Source: Mucilaginibacter pedocola (GTDB lineage: Bacteria; Bacteroidota; Bacteroidia; Sphingobacteriales; Sphingobacteriaceae). From it: DNA of 64,000 nt. Under the pieces are notes generated by a model, which searched no databases, had not been told where the DNA came from, and saw only the letters and a list, made by a program, of their open reading frames with translations. Positions 34,368 to 42,611 of this stretch are shown piece after piece; within the stretch, counting starts at the first letter, position 1; each line of letters starts with the position of its first letter. The position numbers and the translations under genes are program-made. Location: NCBI RefSeq assembly GCF_002013915.1, contig NZ_MBTF01000035.1:248001-312000 (forward strand). Reading direction: 5' to 3'.

Positions 34368-35840
34368 ATGATCAATGATTTGAGAATTGCCATAATTGCC
34401 GATCAAAACGAACAAATTCTCATTAGCAACGAGCTGAACGCCGCATTTCAGCAACCCCAAATAACCTTCTGCGAAAGCCGCGAAGATTTTGAAAAGGCCG
34501 TAAAGCTTCATAATTGCGATTTTATAATTGTGAATGATGCTGCCGTTAACAGGGCATTTTACACCTACATAATGCCTTTCCTCGAGCTTACCAAAATACC
34601 GTTTCTGGTATTGCGCGAGCCACAAGCGCAATCGTTCAAAAACAAGGTTATCAGAGAATTGGTGAAAACCCCTGATGGCAGCCACTTAAAAGAGTTGCCC
34701 GGTGTTATTACGCAACTTTTCAACGAACAATTTGCCCTTGGCGGGCAAAACAAAATCCTGTTCCTCGAAGACGAGGAGATAGATATTACCTTCATCAAAC
34801 GTAAATTCATCAGGCTTAACCCACAGTACGAGTGCGATATAGTAACCAGTATTGGCGAGCTTCGTGAGCAAATAGAGAAAAAAGACTACGACCTGGTAGT
34901 ATCCGATTTTAACTTACCAGATGGTAATGCTTTCGATTCGATAGCGATTGCCGCGGGGGCAGATATTCCTATCGTAATTGCTACCGGGCAGGGAGTAGAG
35001 AAAACCGCAGTGGAACTAATGCGGGCCGGCGCTGCCGACTACCTGATCAAAGATAAGAATATGGGCGAGCACATGCTGCTGCTGCCCAGTATCATACGGT
35101 CGGTACTGAATTATGAAAAGCTGGAAAGCTACAACAGCGGCCTGGTAGAAATGCTGCGCCTGAAGAACCAGGACCTGGAGCGTTTTGCGCATATTATAGC
35201 TCATGACCTGCGCTCGCCCATTGCATCTGCCATATTATTGATAGATACCCTGCAAATGCTTGGCGAAGACCTGTCGGAAGAACTACAGGAAACCATGGGC
35301 ATGCTTACCGAGGTATCGCACAACATGACCAATACCATCGAGGGCATATACCAATACACCGTAATGGATTCGCAGTCGGACGCTTTTGTACCCGTGGATA
35401 TGACCAAGGCTGCCGAAGAGGCCCTGCAAAACCTGCAAAACAAGGTGAACGAATGTGGTGCGGTGGTTACCATTGAGCCTATGGCAACCATAGAGGCCAA
35501 CTACGTGCAAATGGTGCAGCTTTTCCAAAACCTGATGGGGAACGGCATTAAATACCGGGGCGATAAAAAGCCCGAGCTAACCGTGCGCAGCTTTCAGAAA
35601 GATGGCGAGCAGGTATTCACTGTAAGCGACAACGGGATAGGTATAGCCAAAGAGAACCACAAAAAGATATTCGACATATTCAGCCGCCTGCACAACAGCA
35701 GCAGCCAGTACGAAGGCGTAGGCATGGGCCTCACCATAGTAAAACGCATCCTCGAACGACACAACGGGCGCATCTGGGTGGAATCTGATCTTGGCGAGGG
35801 AACTACTTTTTTCTTTGCAGTGAAGTTAGGCTTAAACTAA
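34368..35840 (+). CDS. Hybrid receiver-histidine kinase with a degenerate first receiver
   Basis: A 490-residue protein; the ATG at 34368 follows the regulator stop by 35 bp and is preferred over an in-frame ATG at 34290, which would overlap the regulator. Residues ~5-115 look like a receiver fold that lost its phospho-acceptor (DFIIVND, where the aligned Asp is Asn). Residues ~128-245 are a full receiver (LFLEDEEID; Asp180 in VVSDFNLPDG; YLIKDK). HisKA has His279 in FAHIIAHDLRSPIAS, and the HATPase has LFQNLMGNGIKYR, DNGIGIAKENHKKIF and GVGMGLTIVKRILERHNG. It likely receives phosphate from the upstream module. Its last 9 bases overlap the next, convergent gene. Confidence 0.9.
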   Translation: MINDLRIAIIADQNEQILISNELNAAFQQPQITFCESREDFEKAVKLHNCDFIIVNDAAVNRAFYTYIMPFLELTKIPFLVLREPQAQSFKNKVIRELVKTPDGSHLKELPGVITQLFNEQFALGGQNKILFLEDEEIDITFIKRKFIRLNPQYECDIVTSIGELREQIEKKDYDLVVSDFNLPDGNAFDSIAIAAGADIPIVIATGQGVEKTAVELMRAGAADYLIKDKNMGEHMLLLPSIIRSVLNYEKLESYNSGLVEMLRLKNQDLERFAHIIAHDLRSPIASAILLIDTLQMLGEDLSEELQETMGMLTEVSHNMTNTIEGIYQYTVMDSQSDAFVPVDMTKAAEEALQNLQNKVNECGAVVTIEPMATIEANYVQMVQLFQNLMGNGIKYRGDKKPELTVRSFQKDGEQVFTVSDNGIGIAKENHKKIFDIFSRLHNSSSQYEGVGMGLTIVKRILERHNGRIWVESDLGEGTTFFFAVKLGLN

Positions 35841-36119
35841 CTCTTCAACCAACGCCTCCCATTCCTCATCCAACGATACATTAGGCCGCTTCTGCCCGGC
35901 GCGGCGGTACCAATAGTCGGCGTTCCAAATGTCGCCTTCTTTGCGGTGCAGGTAGGCGTGTACCCAGGCCGCTGTGGCATCGTTTAGTTGGTCAACCTCG
36001 GCGTGGGCTTTATGCCAATCGCCTTTACCATCGTACCAAAGGCTTTTTAATTGTACACTTAATTGGTGGGGTGGCTGCGCTTCGGTTAACGAGGCTTTAA
36101 ATTCGGCAAGTGTTTTCAT
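35832..36119 (-). CDS. Small conserved-looking hypothetical protein (95 residues)
   Basis: A 95-residue soluble protein rich in Trp, His and acidic residues: GDWHKAHAEVDQLND then WVHAYLHRKEGDIWNADYWYRRAGQ. I have a memory of similar short proteins in Bacteroidota but no function. The pattern of two helices with HAYLHRKEGD and ADYWYRRAG suggests a compact helical fold resembling a TPR-like hairpin. Its stop is tail-to-tail with the hybrid kinase, overlapping it by 9 bp. No signal peptide or membrane segment. Confidence 0.65.
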   Translation of the reverse strand: MKTLAEFKASLTEAQPPHQLSVQLKSLWYDGKGDWHKAHAEVDQLNDATAAWVHAYLHRKEGDIWNADYWYRRAGQKRPNVSLDEEWEALVEELV

Positions 36120-36251
36120 GGGCGATGCTTTTGCTTGGGGCTAAATTACAAAAAGCCCGCTTTCTGCCGAACCGCATTGTGGTAATGCAGGGGTAATTTG
36201 TAACAAAAGGGCAGGCCGGTAATCTCATTAGGGCTTATCAACCTATACGTT

Positions 36252-36899
36252 ATGCAATTGATCAGGAAACATGCAGTGTTATTAGGGGTAATTATATCCT
36301 TTATCTTCATGATAAAGGCCATTATGCTGTATCCCGGCGGCTCTTATGCCAATGCGCATTCCGTTGGCTTTACCTGGGGCGAAAGTTTTATATGCAACCT
36401 TTTCGGCGAGCATGCCCTGAACGGTGCATTAAACCCCGCAAGGTACTGGGCCTATACCGCTATGATATTGTTCCCCTGTACCTATGCTTTGTTTTTTGTT
36501 AGGATGGCTAAGAAAATGCCCGAGAAGAACGCTGCGGTTATTATCCAGATCGGCGGCGTGGCTAATATCCTCGCCACCTTTTTAATTGCCACCGGCCTGC
36601 ACGACCTGATGCTGATCATATCCACCAGCCTGTTTTGGACCTGCCTGGTGATCATCACCATTTTCATCCTGAAAACAAAACTGCATTGGCTAAAATTCCT
36701 TTGCGTGATAAGTCTGTTAATGTTTTACTACAGCGTATACCTTTGGGGAATAAGCGACTGGAACCTACTGCCCATTACGCAGAAGATAAATTTTGCTACC
36801 TCCACTTTGCTTATCCTGTTGCTGGAGTATTGTACAAGTAAAGAGGATTTCGCCCATATAAAACCGAAACGAAATAAGAAATTAGCAACCGAGCTTTAG
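36252..36899 (+). CDS. Integral membrane protein of unknown function
   Basis: A 215-residue protein with about six hydrophobic segments (residues ~8-28, 66-86, 98-118, 120-143, 148-170 and 180-192) and a basic tail (IKPKRNKKLATEL). The segment ESFICNLFGEHALNGALNPARYWAYTAMIL between helices 1 and 2 recalls DUF998-type membrane proteins, where a short extracytoplasmic loop follows the first helix; this is weak. The gene stands alone, and its stop is 9 bp from the convergent hydrolase stop. Function unknown. Confidence 0.65.
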   Translation: MQLIRKHAVLLGVIISFIFMIKAIMLYPGGSYANAHSVGFTWGESFICNLFGEHALNGALNPARYWAYTAMILFPCTYALFFVRMAKKMPEKNAAVIIQIGGVANILATFLIATGLHDLMLIISTSLFWTCLVIITIFILKTKLHWLKFLCVISLLMFYYSVYLWGISDWNLLPITQKINFATSTLLILLLEYCTSKEDFAHIKPKRNKKLATEL

Positions 36900-36908
36900 C
36901 CTTCCGCC

Positions 36909-37784
36909 CTATTTCAAAAACCCGTTCAAATACCCTAATATGGTTTTGGTTTGCATCATCAGCCCAACGTGGGTTTGGCCGGGTACAATGGCTAACCGCG
37001 ATTTTGGCATCGGTGCCATGTCCGCAGCTATGCCGCCACCCAATAGCTTATAAGTTTTCATCAGTTCAACTTTATCCAACCCATCGTTATCGCCCGAAAT
37101 GAGCAGCACGGGCATCTTCATTTTGGCGATATTGTCATCCCCCACATCAAAGGGTTCCTCGGCAAATACCATCATTTGCTCCAAAAACTTGCGCCACTTG
37201 GTTTTGTCGGGCGCAGCGGCGTTATAGCCGGTATGTAAAGGCGTATTGTCAAAAAACTCAGGCTTAAAATCTTTAAAGGCTCCATTCACCACATCCAGCC
37301 AGCCGGCGGTTTTATAGGTAGACGAAATGATAACTAATTTGCGAACACGTTTGGGGCTGTTAACTGCTACCTGGTAAGCTATGGAGCCGCCCATACTGTA
37401 GCCGGCAACATCAGCACTATCTATTTTGAGGTAGTCCATCACATCGGTTACATCTGTTGCCAGTGTGTTAATGTCCAGCTTACGGTCGGAGTAAGGGGAA
37501 TGCCCGTGGCTCTGCATCTCGAGGGCAATAACCTTGTGCGTTTTGGATAGCTCAGGTATCAGCTCCACCCAGTTCATTTTTATGGTGTAAAAAGCGCCGT
37601 GGATGAGTACCAGCGGCCTGCCCTTGCCATAAACTTCGTAGTATATTTTAGCGCCTTTAACCGGCGCATAACCACTTTTGATGGGTTTGCTTTGCTGCGC
37701 ATTCACGCTAAGTGACGTTAACAAAAGCATGGCAAATACTACCCCGAGTTTTACGATGCTAAATTTTTTTATCGCTGTTTTCAT
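36909..37784 (-). CDS. Secreted alpha/beta-hydrolase
   Basis: A 291-residue enzyme with a signal peptide ending VNAQ (~30). Alpha/beta-hydrolase features: oxyanion-loop HGAF in PLVLIHGAFYT, nucleophile Ser in the elbow AGYSMGGS, a candidate catalytic Asp in LLISGDNDGLD, and His in VPGQTHVGLM. It likely cleaves an ester or similar small substrate in the periplasm; the substrate cannot be inferred. It is the last of three minus-strand genes after an SDR and an AraC regulator, but the gap of 117 bp to the AraC gene leaves it unclear whether it is co-transcribed. Confidence 0.85.
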   Translation of the reverse strand: MKTAIKKFSIVKLGVVFAMLLLTSLSVNAQQSKPIKSGYAPVKGAKIYYEVYGKGRPLVLIHGAFYTIKMNWVELIPELSKTHKVIALEMQSHGHSPYSDRKLDINTLATDVTDVMDYLKIDSADVAGYSMGGSIAYQVAVNSPKRVRKLVIISSTYKTAGWLDVVNGAFKDFKPEFFDNTPLHTGYNAAAPDKTKWRKFLEQMMVFAEEPFDVGDDNIAKMKMPVLLISGDNDGLDKVELMKTYKLLGGGIAADMAPMPKSRLAIVPGQTHVGLMMQTKTILGYLNGFLK

Positions 37785-37901
37785 GCTGTGGCATCAGGTT
37801 GTTTAAGGTTTTGCTGACGATACAAATATGGCATGAATATACGCATTACGCGCTGTGTAAAAACGACATCCAACGGGTAAAAGGCGACTTGTTTGAGGGT
37901 C

Positions 37902-38822
37902 TTAATTAAACGCCGCCCTAAATTCTGCAGGAGAAGCTTTGGTTTTTATTTTAAACAGCCTGCTGAACGATTGCGGATGCTCGAACCCCAACCGGTAAGC
38001 CACCTCGCTGATAGACAAGGCAGTAGTAGACAAGAGCGTTTTAGACCGTTCGATAAGTTTTTGATGGATATGCTGCTGTGCATTCAATCCCGTAAGCGAA
38101 CGCAGCATATCACTTAAATAATTGGGGGTGTAATTCAATTGATCTGCCAGGTACTGTACGGTTGGTAAGCCTTTGTCAATAGGCTGATCGGTATCAAAAT
38201 AATTGTTCAGCAACTCTTCCAGTTGCTGAAGCAGGCCGTGGTTAGCAACCTGCCGGGTAATAAACTGGCGTTTATAGAAGCGTTTGGCATAGCTTAACAG
38301 TAACTCTATCTGTGCAATAATTACTTCCTGGCTAAGGTCATCTACCTGGGTGTTTATCTCTTTGCGGATAATATCATAGATAGCCATAATGGTGCACCGT
38401 TCCTGCTCCGACAGGTGCAGAGCCTCGTTGCTGGCGTAGGAGAAAAAGCCGTATTGTTTTATTTTTTGCGCCAGCGGGAAGCCCTGCAAAAAATCGGGAT
38501 GGATGATAAGCGAGTAGCCTTCGTTATCGCCATAAGTTTCCATGCCACCGCCCATGATTTGGCCGGGCGCCGCAAACATCAGGCTGCCTTCGTCGAAATC
38601 GTAATAGCTTTGCCCGTATTTTACCTTGCCGCCCAATTTGGTAACAAAGGTTATTTTGTAAAAAGTGAGCACATAATTTGCCGGCAGCCGGCAAAGGTCG
38701 ACCTGTTGCTGTGTGGCATCTACAAAAGTGATCAAGGGATGGTTGGGGCCAGGTAACCCCAGCATACGGTGTATTACCGTTAACGATTCCAGCTTCTCTA
38801 CTTTCTGTGTTTCGCTTTTCAT
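37902..38822 (-). CDS. AraC-family transcriptional regulator
   Basis: A 306-residue regulator with an N-terminal cupin-like sensor (~40-190; ITFVTKLGGKVKYGQSYYDFDEGSLMFAAPGQ) and a C-terminal AraC helix-turn-helix pair (~205-305: TVQYLADQLNYTPNYLSDMLRSLTG and ISEVAYRLGFEHPQSFSRLFKIKTKASPAEFR). It is 67 bp downstream of an SDR gene on the same strand, so it likely shares that transcript. A 21-bp-spaced direct repeat lies in the SDR promoter and is the obvious candidate for its binding site, which would make the SDR-AraC pair self-regulated. Confidence 0.9.
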   Translation of the reverse strand: MKSETQKVEKLESLTVIHRMLGLPGPNHPLITFVDATQQQVDLCRLPANYVLTFYKITFVTKLGGKVKYGQSYYDFDEGSLMFAAPGQIMGGGMETYGDNEGYSLIIHPDFLQGFPLAQKIKQYGFFSYASNEALHLSEQERCTIMAIYDIIRKEINTQVDDLSQEVIIAQIELLLSYAKRFYKRQFITRQVANHGLLQQLEELLNNYFDTDQPIDKGLPTVQYLADQLNYTPNYLSDMLRSLTGLNAQQHIHQKLIERSKTLLSTTALSISEVAYRLGFEHPQSFSRLFKIKTKASPAEFRAAFN

Positions 38823-38889
38823 TTTTTAAATGTAATAAGTATCCCCCGCGGCCGTAGCCATAGGGGATAAAATGAAATTGCTGTGTTTA

Positions 38890-39660
38890 TTACCAGGGTA
38901 ATGGCCCATCCGGTCCGGTGAAGGCGCCTGTGGGCCCATCAGTTTCCAGTGCCACACGTACAGGTTCGCGCGAGCCAACTTCAAGGGTATCTGTCCCCTG
39001 GAAATTGTTCAGTGCGGTGGCAGTAAAGCCCGGGCTGGTGGCGTTAACTTTAATGCCTTCTTTCTCCAGTTCCAGTGCAAAGGCCAGCGTTATAGCATTA
39101 AGCGCTGTTTTTGATGCAGCATAAACCACGCCGAAATTACTGCGTGCCCAGCACTCGGGGTCGGATATCCAGGTGAGTGAACCCAGCCCGCTCGAAACAT
39201 TTACAATACGTGCTGCTGTGGATTTACGCAGCAATGGCAGCATGGCCTGCGTAACGGCAATTACCGCAAATACATTGGTTTCCCACACGGTGCGTACTTC
39301 GTCAAGCTTGGCGGTGGTGGCCTGCCCTTCGGCTATTACTTCTTCCAGTGTGCGGCCGGGTTTGCCTGCGTGAGAAATGCCCGCGTTGTTTACCAAAAGG
39401 TCTAATCGGCCATGCTCGGCCTCTATTTTGGCAACGGCTGCGCTAATGCTGTCGGCTTGGGTAACATCCAGTTGTATGGGTTTTGCATTGCCGCCAATTT
39501 CGGCAGCAGCTTTTTCGCCGTTGCTAAAATTGCGCGAACCTACATATACGGTATAGCCATTGGCGGCAAGCTCTTTAGCTATTTGGTTGCCTACGCCCTG
39601 GTTTGCCCCGGTAACCAGCGCAATGGGTTGGTTAATTTTTGATGCTGTTTGGTTTTCCAT
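38890..39660 (-). CDS. SDR oxidoreductase
   Basis: A 256-residue classical SDR: VTGANQGVGNQIAKEL (cofactor loop), DLLVNNAGISHAG, Ser in NVSSGLGSLTW, YAASKTALN (Tyr-xxx-Lys), and a short C-terminus ending DGPTGAFTGPDGPLPW. The Ser-Arg after the second strand (VGSRNF) points to NADP(H). It resembles carbonyl-reductase-like SDRs often found with AraC regulators and induced by reactive carbonyls, but the substrate is not known. It heads the minus-strand group with the AraC gene. Confidence 0.85.
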   Translation of the reverse strand: MENQTASKINQPIALVTGANQGVGNQIAKELAANGYTVYVGSRNFSNGEKAAAEIGGNAKPIQLDVTQADSISAAVAKIEAEHGRLDLLVNNAGISHAGKPGRTLEEVIAEGQATTAKLDEVRTVWETNVFAVIAVTQAMLPLLRKSTAARIVNVSSGLGSLTWISDPECWARSNFGVVYAASKTALNAITLAFALELEKEGIKVNATSPGFTATALNNFQGTDTLEVGSREPVRVALETDGPTGAFTGPDGPLPW

Positions 39661-39685
39661 TAGAATGATGTTTAAAATGAATAAC

Positions 39686-39745
39686 CAAAGGTGGGCATTG
39701 CTAACGCAGTGGGCATAACCAAAACAAGGAAATGCTTAACCAAAA
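39686..39745 (-). promoter_or_regulatory. AraC-type direct repeat and promoter before the SDR gene
   Basis: Read on the plus strand, GCATAACCAAAA starts at 39713 and GCTTAACCAAAA at 39734: 11 of 12 bases identical and exactly 21 bp apart. On the minus strand a -7-like CACCTTTG lies at 39693-39686, so the nearer repeat abuts the -33 position. This is the usual AraC-activator layout and differs in sequence from the sites near 21.6, 22.5 and 26.2 kb. Binding by the AraC encoded at 37902 is inference. Confidence 0.55.
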
Positions 39746-39803
39746 TGAAAGGCGGCCGAATGTGTTGATACATTGACCTCTCTGTTTTATTGCAGAGCCC
39801 TTA

Positions 39804-40532
39804 CTATCGGCGGCTTTCTACCGTGTAAATAAAGCTATCGGCTTTATAATAGCCTAAGTTATATTCCATAGGGCGCTCACCCTGGTCAAATACAAAGCGT
39901 TTGCGGAATAAAACGGGTTCGCCAACTTTAATGCGTAGCTTTTCTGCTATCAGTTCATCTGCCGCATGTGCGCTTATTTCTTCCTTGGATAAGTTAGCAA
40001 CGGTAGAATATTCCAGCTCCAGCAACTCGTAAAGCGGGCGCTTAAAATCCTCGTCGCCGGTTAACTCTATGCGCGGGTGGAAGTAAGATATAAAGTATAC
40101 AAATGGCCCATCGGGTTTACCGCGTACGCGCTCCATCTTCAGTACTTTGCGGTCGGGTTTTATTTCAAAAAAGTTAGCCAGCAGTTCATCGGGATAGACC
40201 CAGGTAACATGCAGCTCAAAATTTTTGATACTGATGCCCCGCAACTTCATTTCTTGCGAAAAGCTAAGCCAGTTGTTTGATTTGGAGCTTACCGTGGCCT
40301 GGTTAACTTTAGTGCCCGTGCGTTTTTTACGAACCAGCAAACCCTCATATACCAGCTTGTTAATGGCCTGCCTGAGAGTGGTGCGCGATATGGCCAATAT
40401 TTTGGCCAGCTCAACCTCGTTGGGCAATAGTTTGCCGTTCTGAAACTCATCTTCGGCAATAAGTTTTCGTAAAAGTTCTTCGGCCTGTATATGCAGGGGG
40501 ACAGGGCTTTTATGATCTATAGAATACTTCAT
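39804..40532 (-). CDS. GntR/HutC-family transcriptional regulator of the mannan locus
   Basis: A 242-residue regulator with an N-terminal winged helix (~8-75; LPNEVELAKILAISRTTLRQAINKLVYEGLLVRKKRTGTKV) and a C-terminal UTRA ligand domain (~90-235; VLKMERVRGKPDGPFVYFISYFHPRIEL and ending RPMEYNLGYYKADSFIYTV). HutC-type GntR proteins bind palindromic sites and release them on binding a sugar phosphate or related ligand. It is divergent from the isomerase/porter/SusC genes, with three operator-like sites between, and probably represses that locus and itself. Confidence 0.92.
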   Translation of the reverse strand: MKYSIDHKSPVPLHIQAEELLRKLIAEDEFQNGKLLPNEVELAKILAISRTTLRQAINKLVYEGLLVRKKRTGTKVNQATVSSKSNNWLSFSQEMKLRGISIKNFELHVTWVYPDELLANFFEIKPDRKVLKMERVRGKPDGPFVYFISYFHPRIELTGDEDFKRPLYELLELEYSTVANLSKEEISAHAADELIAEKLRIKVGEPVLFRKRFVFDQGERPMEYNLGYYKADSFIYTVESRR

Positions 40533-40581
40533 CAGGCTTGTGCTTACGCAATGATAGTATTTTTAAATCATTACATCAATT

Positions 40582-40597
40582 TGTATATACATTACTA
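40582..40597. promoter_or_regulatory. GntR operator-like site O1
   Basis: TGTATATACATTACTA; its first ten bases are a perfect palindrome. It sits just upstream of a weak -33/-7 pair for the gntR gene (ATTG, 20 bp, TATCATTG on the minus strand), so it may mediate autoregulation. O3 repeats it with one difference. Confidence 0.55.
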
Positions 40598-40664
40598 GCC
40601 CTAAAACAGGGTAAATAGCTATAAGTGTAGGTAATACACCCCGTTAAAAATAAATTTCAAATTA

Positions 40665-40702
40665 TTTGCTATTCTTATTTTTGTTCATATGTTTGTACAT
40701 TA
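40665..40702 (+). promoter_or_regulatory. Promoter of the mannan locus with overlapping operator O2
   Basis: TTTG at 40665-40668, a 19-bp spacer and TATGTTTG at 40688-40695 fit the Bacteroidota promoter consensus exactly. A further TATTTTTG box lies at 40676-40683. The O2 half-site TGTACATTA (40694-40702) overlaps the last two bases of the -7 box, so a bound GntR protein would block polymerase. Transcription from here would give a ~100-base leader before the isomerase start at 40803. Confidence 0.7.
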
Positions 40703-40779
40703 TAAACAAAAACCAATTATAATTTTCAAGTTTTAAATAGCAATGGAGCCTTCGTGGCTTTTTTATGCATCAATTAATA

Positions 40780-40795
40780 TGTACATACATTACTA
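40780..40795. promoter_or_regulatory. GntR operator-like site O3
   Basis: TGTACATACATTACTA, 15 of 16 bases identical to O1, ending 7 bp before the isomerase start codon. Its position between promoter and gene fits a roadblock or looping role with O1 and O2. Confidence 0.6.
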
Positions 40796-40802
40796 CAAAT
40801 AA

Positions 40803-42611
40803 ATGAATATTGTTACTAAAGACCTTAAACCGTTGACAGCCGCAGATGCCCCTCTGCGCAAAACCTCGCAATTTCTGATGCCCGCGCAATTAGATGCGGG
40901 CTTAGATGCAGATGGCGGTTATAATATTTACCCGGCCGCATCCCTCGGAGGAGGCAAAATATTTAGCGGGTTTGCTTCGCTGGCTAAATACATCATCGCG
41001 CAGAAAACTGTTGTTATCGACGGCTATGGCGGCGTGTTTTATGAAAGCATACAGCACCAGTTGCAAGATTGCTTTGCGGACGCCGGGCTGAACGTTAACT
41101 GGATAAGAACCGAAGAATTGTTAAAGCCGGCGGCTGAAATTGAGGCCATGGTGCAACCCTTCCTTGGCGAAACGGAATCTGTTTGGGGAACTAAGGCAAC
41201 TATATCTCTGTCTGATTTTTACGATAAAACAATTACCACGCAGGTTGCCGATAGCAATTACGATATCAACATCATCATTGGCCCCGGTGCTGCGCTTTCG
41301 GGCTGGGATGTGCCGGTGGTATACATAGATGTGCCAAAAAATGAGATACAGTTCAGGATGCGGGCAGGTAGCATTACCAATTTGGGTGCCGATGAGATGA
41401 GCGAGCCTTTCCAGATGTATAAGCGCTTTTACTTTGTGGATTGGGTAGTGCTTAACGAGCACAAAAAAGCCATCCTTAATAAAATTGCCGTAATGGCCGA
41501 CGGGCAATGGCCCGATACCATTAACTGGATGCATCAAAGCAGCCTTACTGAAGGGCTCGGCCAGCTAAGTACGTCGGTGCTGCGTGTGCGCCCTTGGTTT
41601 GAGCCGGGTGCATGGGGCGGGCAATGGATGAAGCGAAACATTAAGGGCCTGAACACCGATGTAGTTAACCTGGCCTGGTCGTTCGAATTGATCGTGCCCG
41701 AGAATGGCCTCGTTTTCGAGAGCGACGGTAATTTGCTGGAGGTATCGTTCGATACCCTCATGTTCGCCAACAATAAAAACGTATTGGGCAAACATGCCGA
41801 CCGCTTTGGAGATGAGTTTCCCATCAGGTTCGACTTTCTGGACACTTACGATGGCGGGAACCTCTCTATCCAATGCCATCCCCGCCTGAAGTACATACAG
41901 GAAAACTTCGGTGAAACCATTACGCAGGACGAAACCTATTACATTTTAGACTGCGATGATAGTGCCCGCGTTTACCTCGGTTTCCAGCAGGATATCGAAC
42001 CGGCTGCCTTTCGCAATGCTTTGGAAGAAAGCCAGGCAAAAGGGGAGGAGATAGATATTGAGCAATTTGTGCAGGCGCACCCCGCCGACAAGCACGACCT
42101 GTTCCTTATCCCTAACGGAACGGTACACAGCGCCGGTGCTGGCAACCTGGTATTAGAAATAAGCGCAACGCCCTACATTTTCACCTTTAAAATGTACGAT
42201 TGGGTACGGTTGGACCTTGATGGCAACCCGCGCCCCATCAACATCGAACACGCCTTTAACAATCTCGATTTTGAGCGCAAAGGCGAGCGCGTTCAACAGG
42301 AATTGATATCCAAACAAATCGTAATTGAACAAGGCGAAGGCAGAGAACTGGTACACCTGCCCACCCATCCCGACCATTTTTATGATGTGCACCGCCTGGA
42401 GTTTGATCATTCAATATCGGTAGATACCAATGACGTATGCCACGTGCTGATGCTGGTGGAAGGCGATGCCATAACGCTGGAAACAGCTAACGGTACCAAA
42501 CACCGCTTTGCCTACGCCGAAACTTTTGTGGTGCCCGCGGCAGCCGGCTCATACACCCTTACCAACCTTGGCGCCGGCCGCGCAAAGGTTATTAAAGCCT
42601 TTTTAAAGTAA
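40803..42611 (+). CDS. manA: Class I mannose-6-phosphate isomerase with N-terminal kinase-like domain
   Basis: A 602-residue cytoplasmic protein, nearly twice a usual bacterial isomerase of this class. The C-terminal half (~260-602) is the cupin isomerase converting mannose-6-phosphate to fructose-6-phosphate: zinc ligands Gln357 and His359 (LSIQCHP), Glu377 (TQDETYYIL) and His442 (LIPNGTVHSAG), plus RPWFEPGAWGGQWMK. Residues ~65-235 look like a degenerate nucleoside-kinase fold: VVIDGYGGVFYES where a P-loop would be, IIIGPGAALS, and VVYIDVPKNEIQFRMRAGS. The intact GKS/T is missing, so kinase activity is unlikely. First gene after GntR; its TAA overlaps the porter ATG by one base. Confidence 0.88.
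   Translation: MNIVTKDLKPLTAADAPLRKTSQFLMPAQLDAGLDADGGYNIYPAASLGGGKIFSGFASLAKYIIAQKTVVIDGYGGVFYESIQHQLQDCFADAGLNVNWIRTEELLKPAAEIEAMVQPFLGETESVWGTKATISLSDFYDKTITTQVADSNYDINIIIGPGAALSGWDVPVVYIDVPKNEIQFRMRAGSITNLGADEMSEPFQMYKRFYFVDWVVLNEHKKAILNKIAVMADGQWPDTINWMHQSSLTEGLGQLSTSVLRVRPWFEPGAWGGQWMKRNIKGLNTDVVNLAWSFELIVPENGLVFESDGNLLEVSFDTLMFANNKNVLGKHADRFGDEFPIRFDFLDTYDGGNLSIQCHPRLKYIQENFGETITQDETYYILDCDDSARVYLGFQQDIEPAAFRNALEESQAKGEEIDIEQFVQAHPADKHDLFLIPNGTVHSAGAGNLVLEISATPYIFTFKMYDWVRLDLDGNPRPINIEHAFNNLDFERKGERVQQELISKQIVIEQGEGRELVHLPTHPDHFYDVHRLEFDHSISVDTNDVCHVLMLVEGDAITLETANGTKHRFAYAETFVVPAAAGSYTLTNLGAGRAKVIKAFLK

Noticed and set aside
39682..39689. Third TAACCAAA copy as another AraC half-site
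   Set aside because: It is 34 bp from the next copy, not 21, and on the minus strand it overlaps the -7-like CACCTTTG box, so it is better read as promoter sequence.
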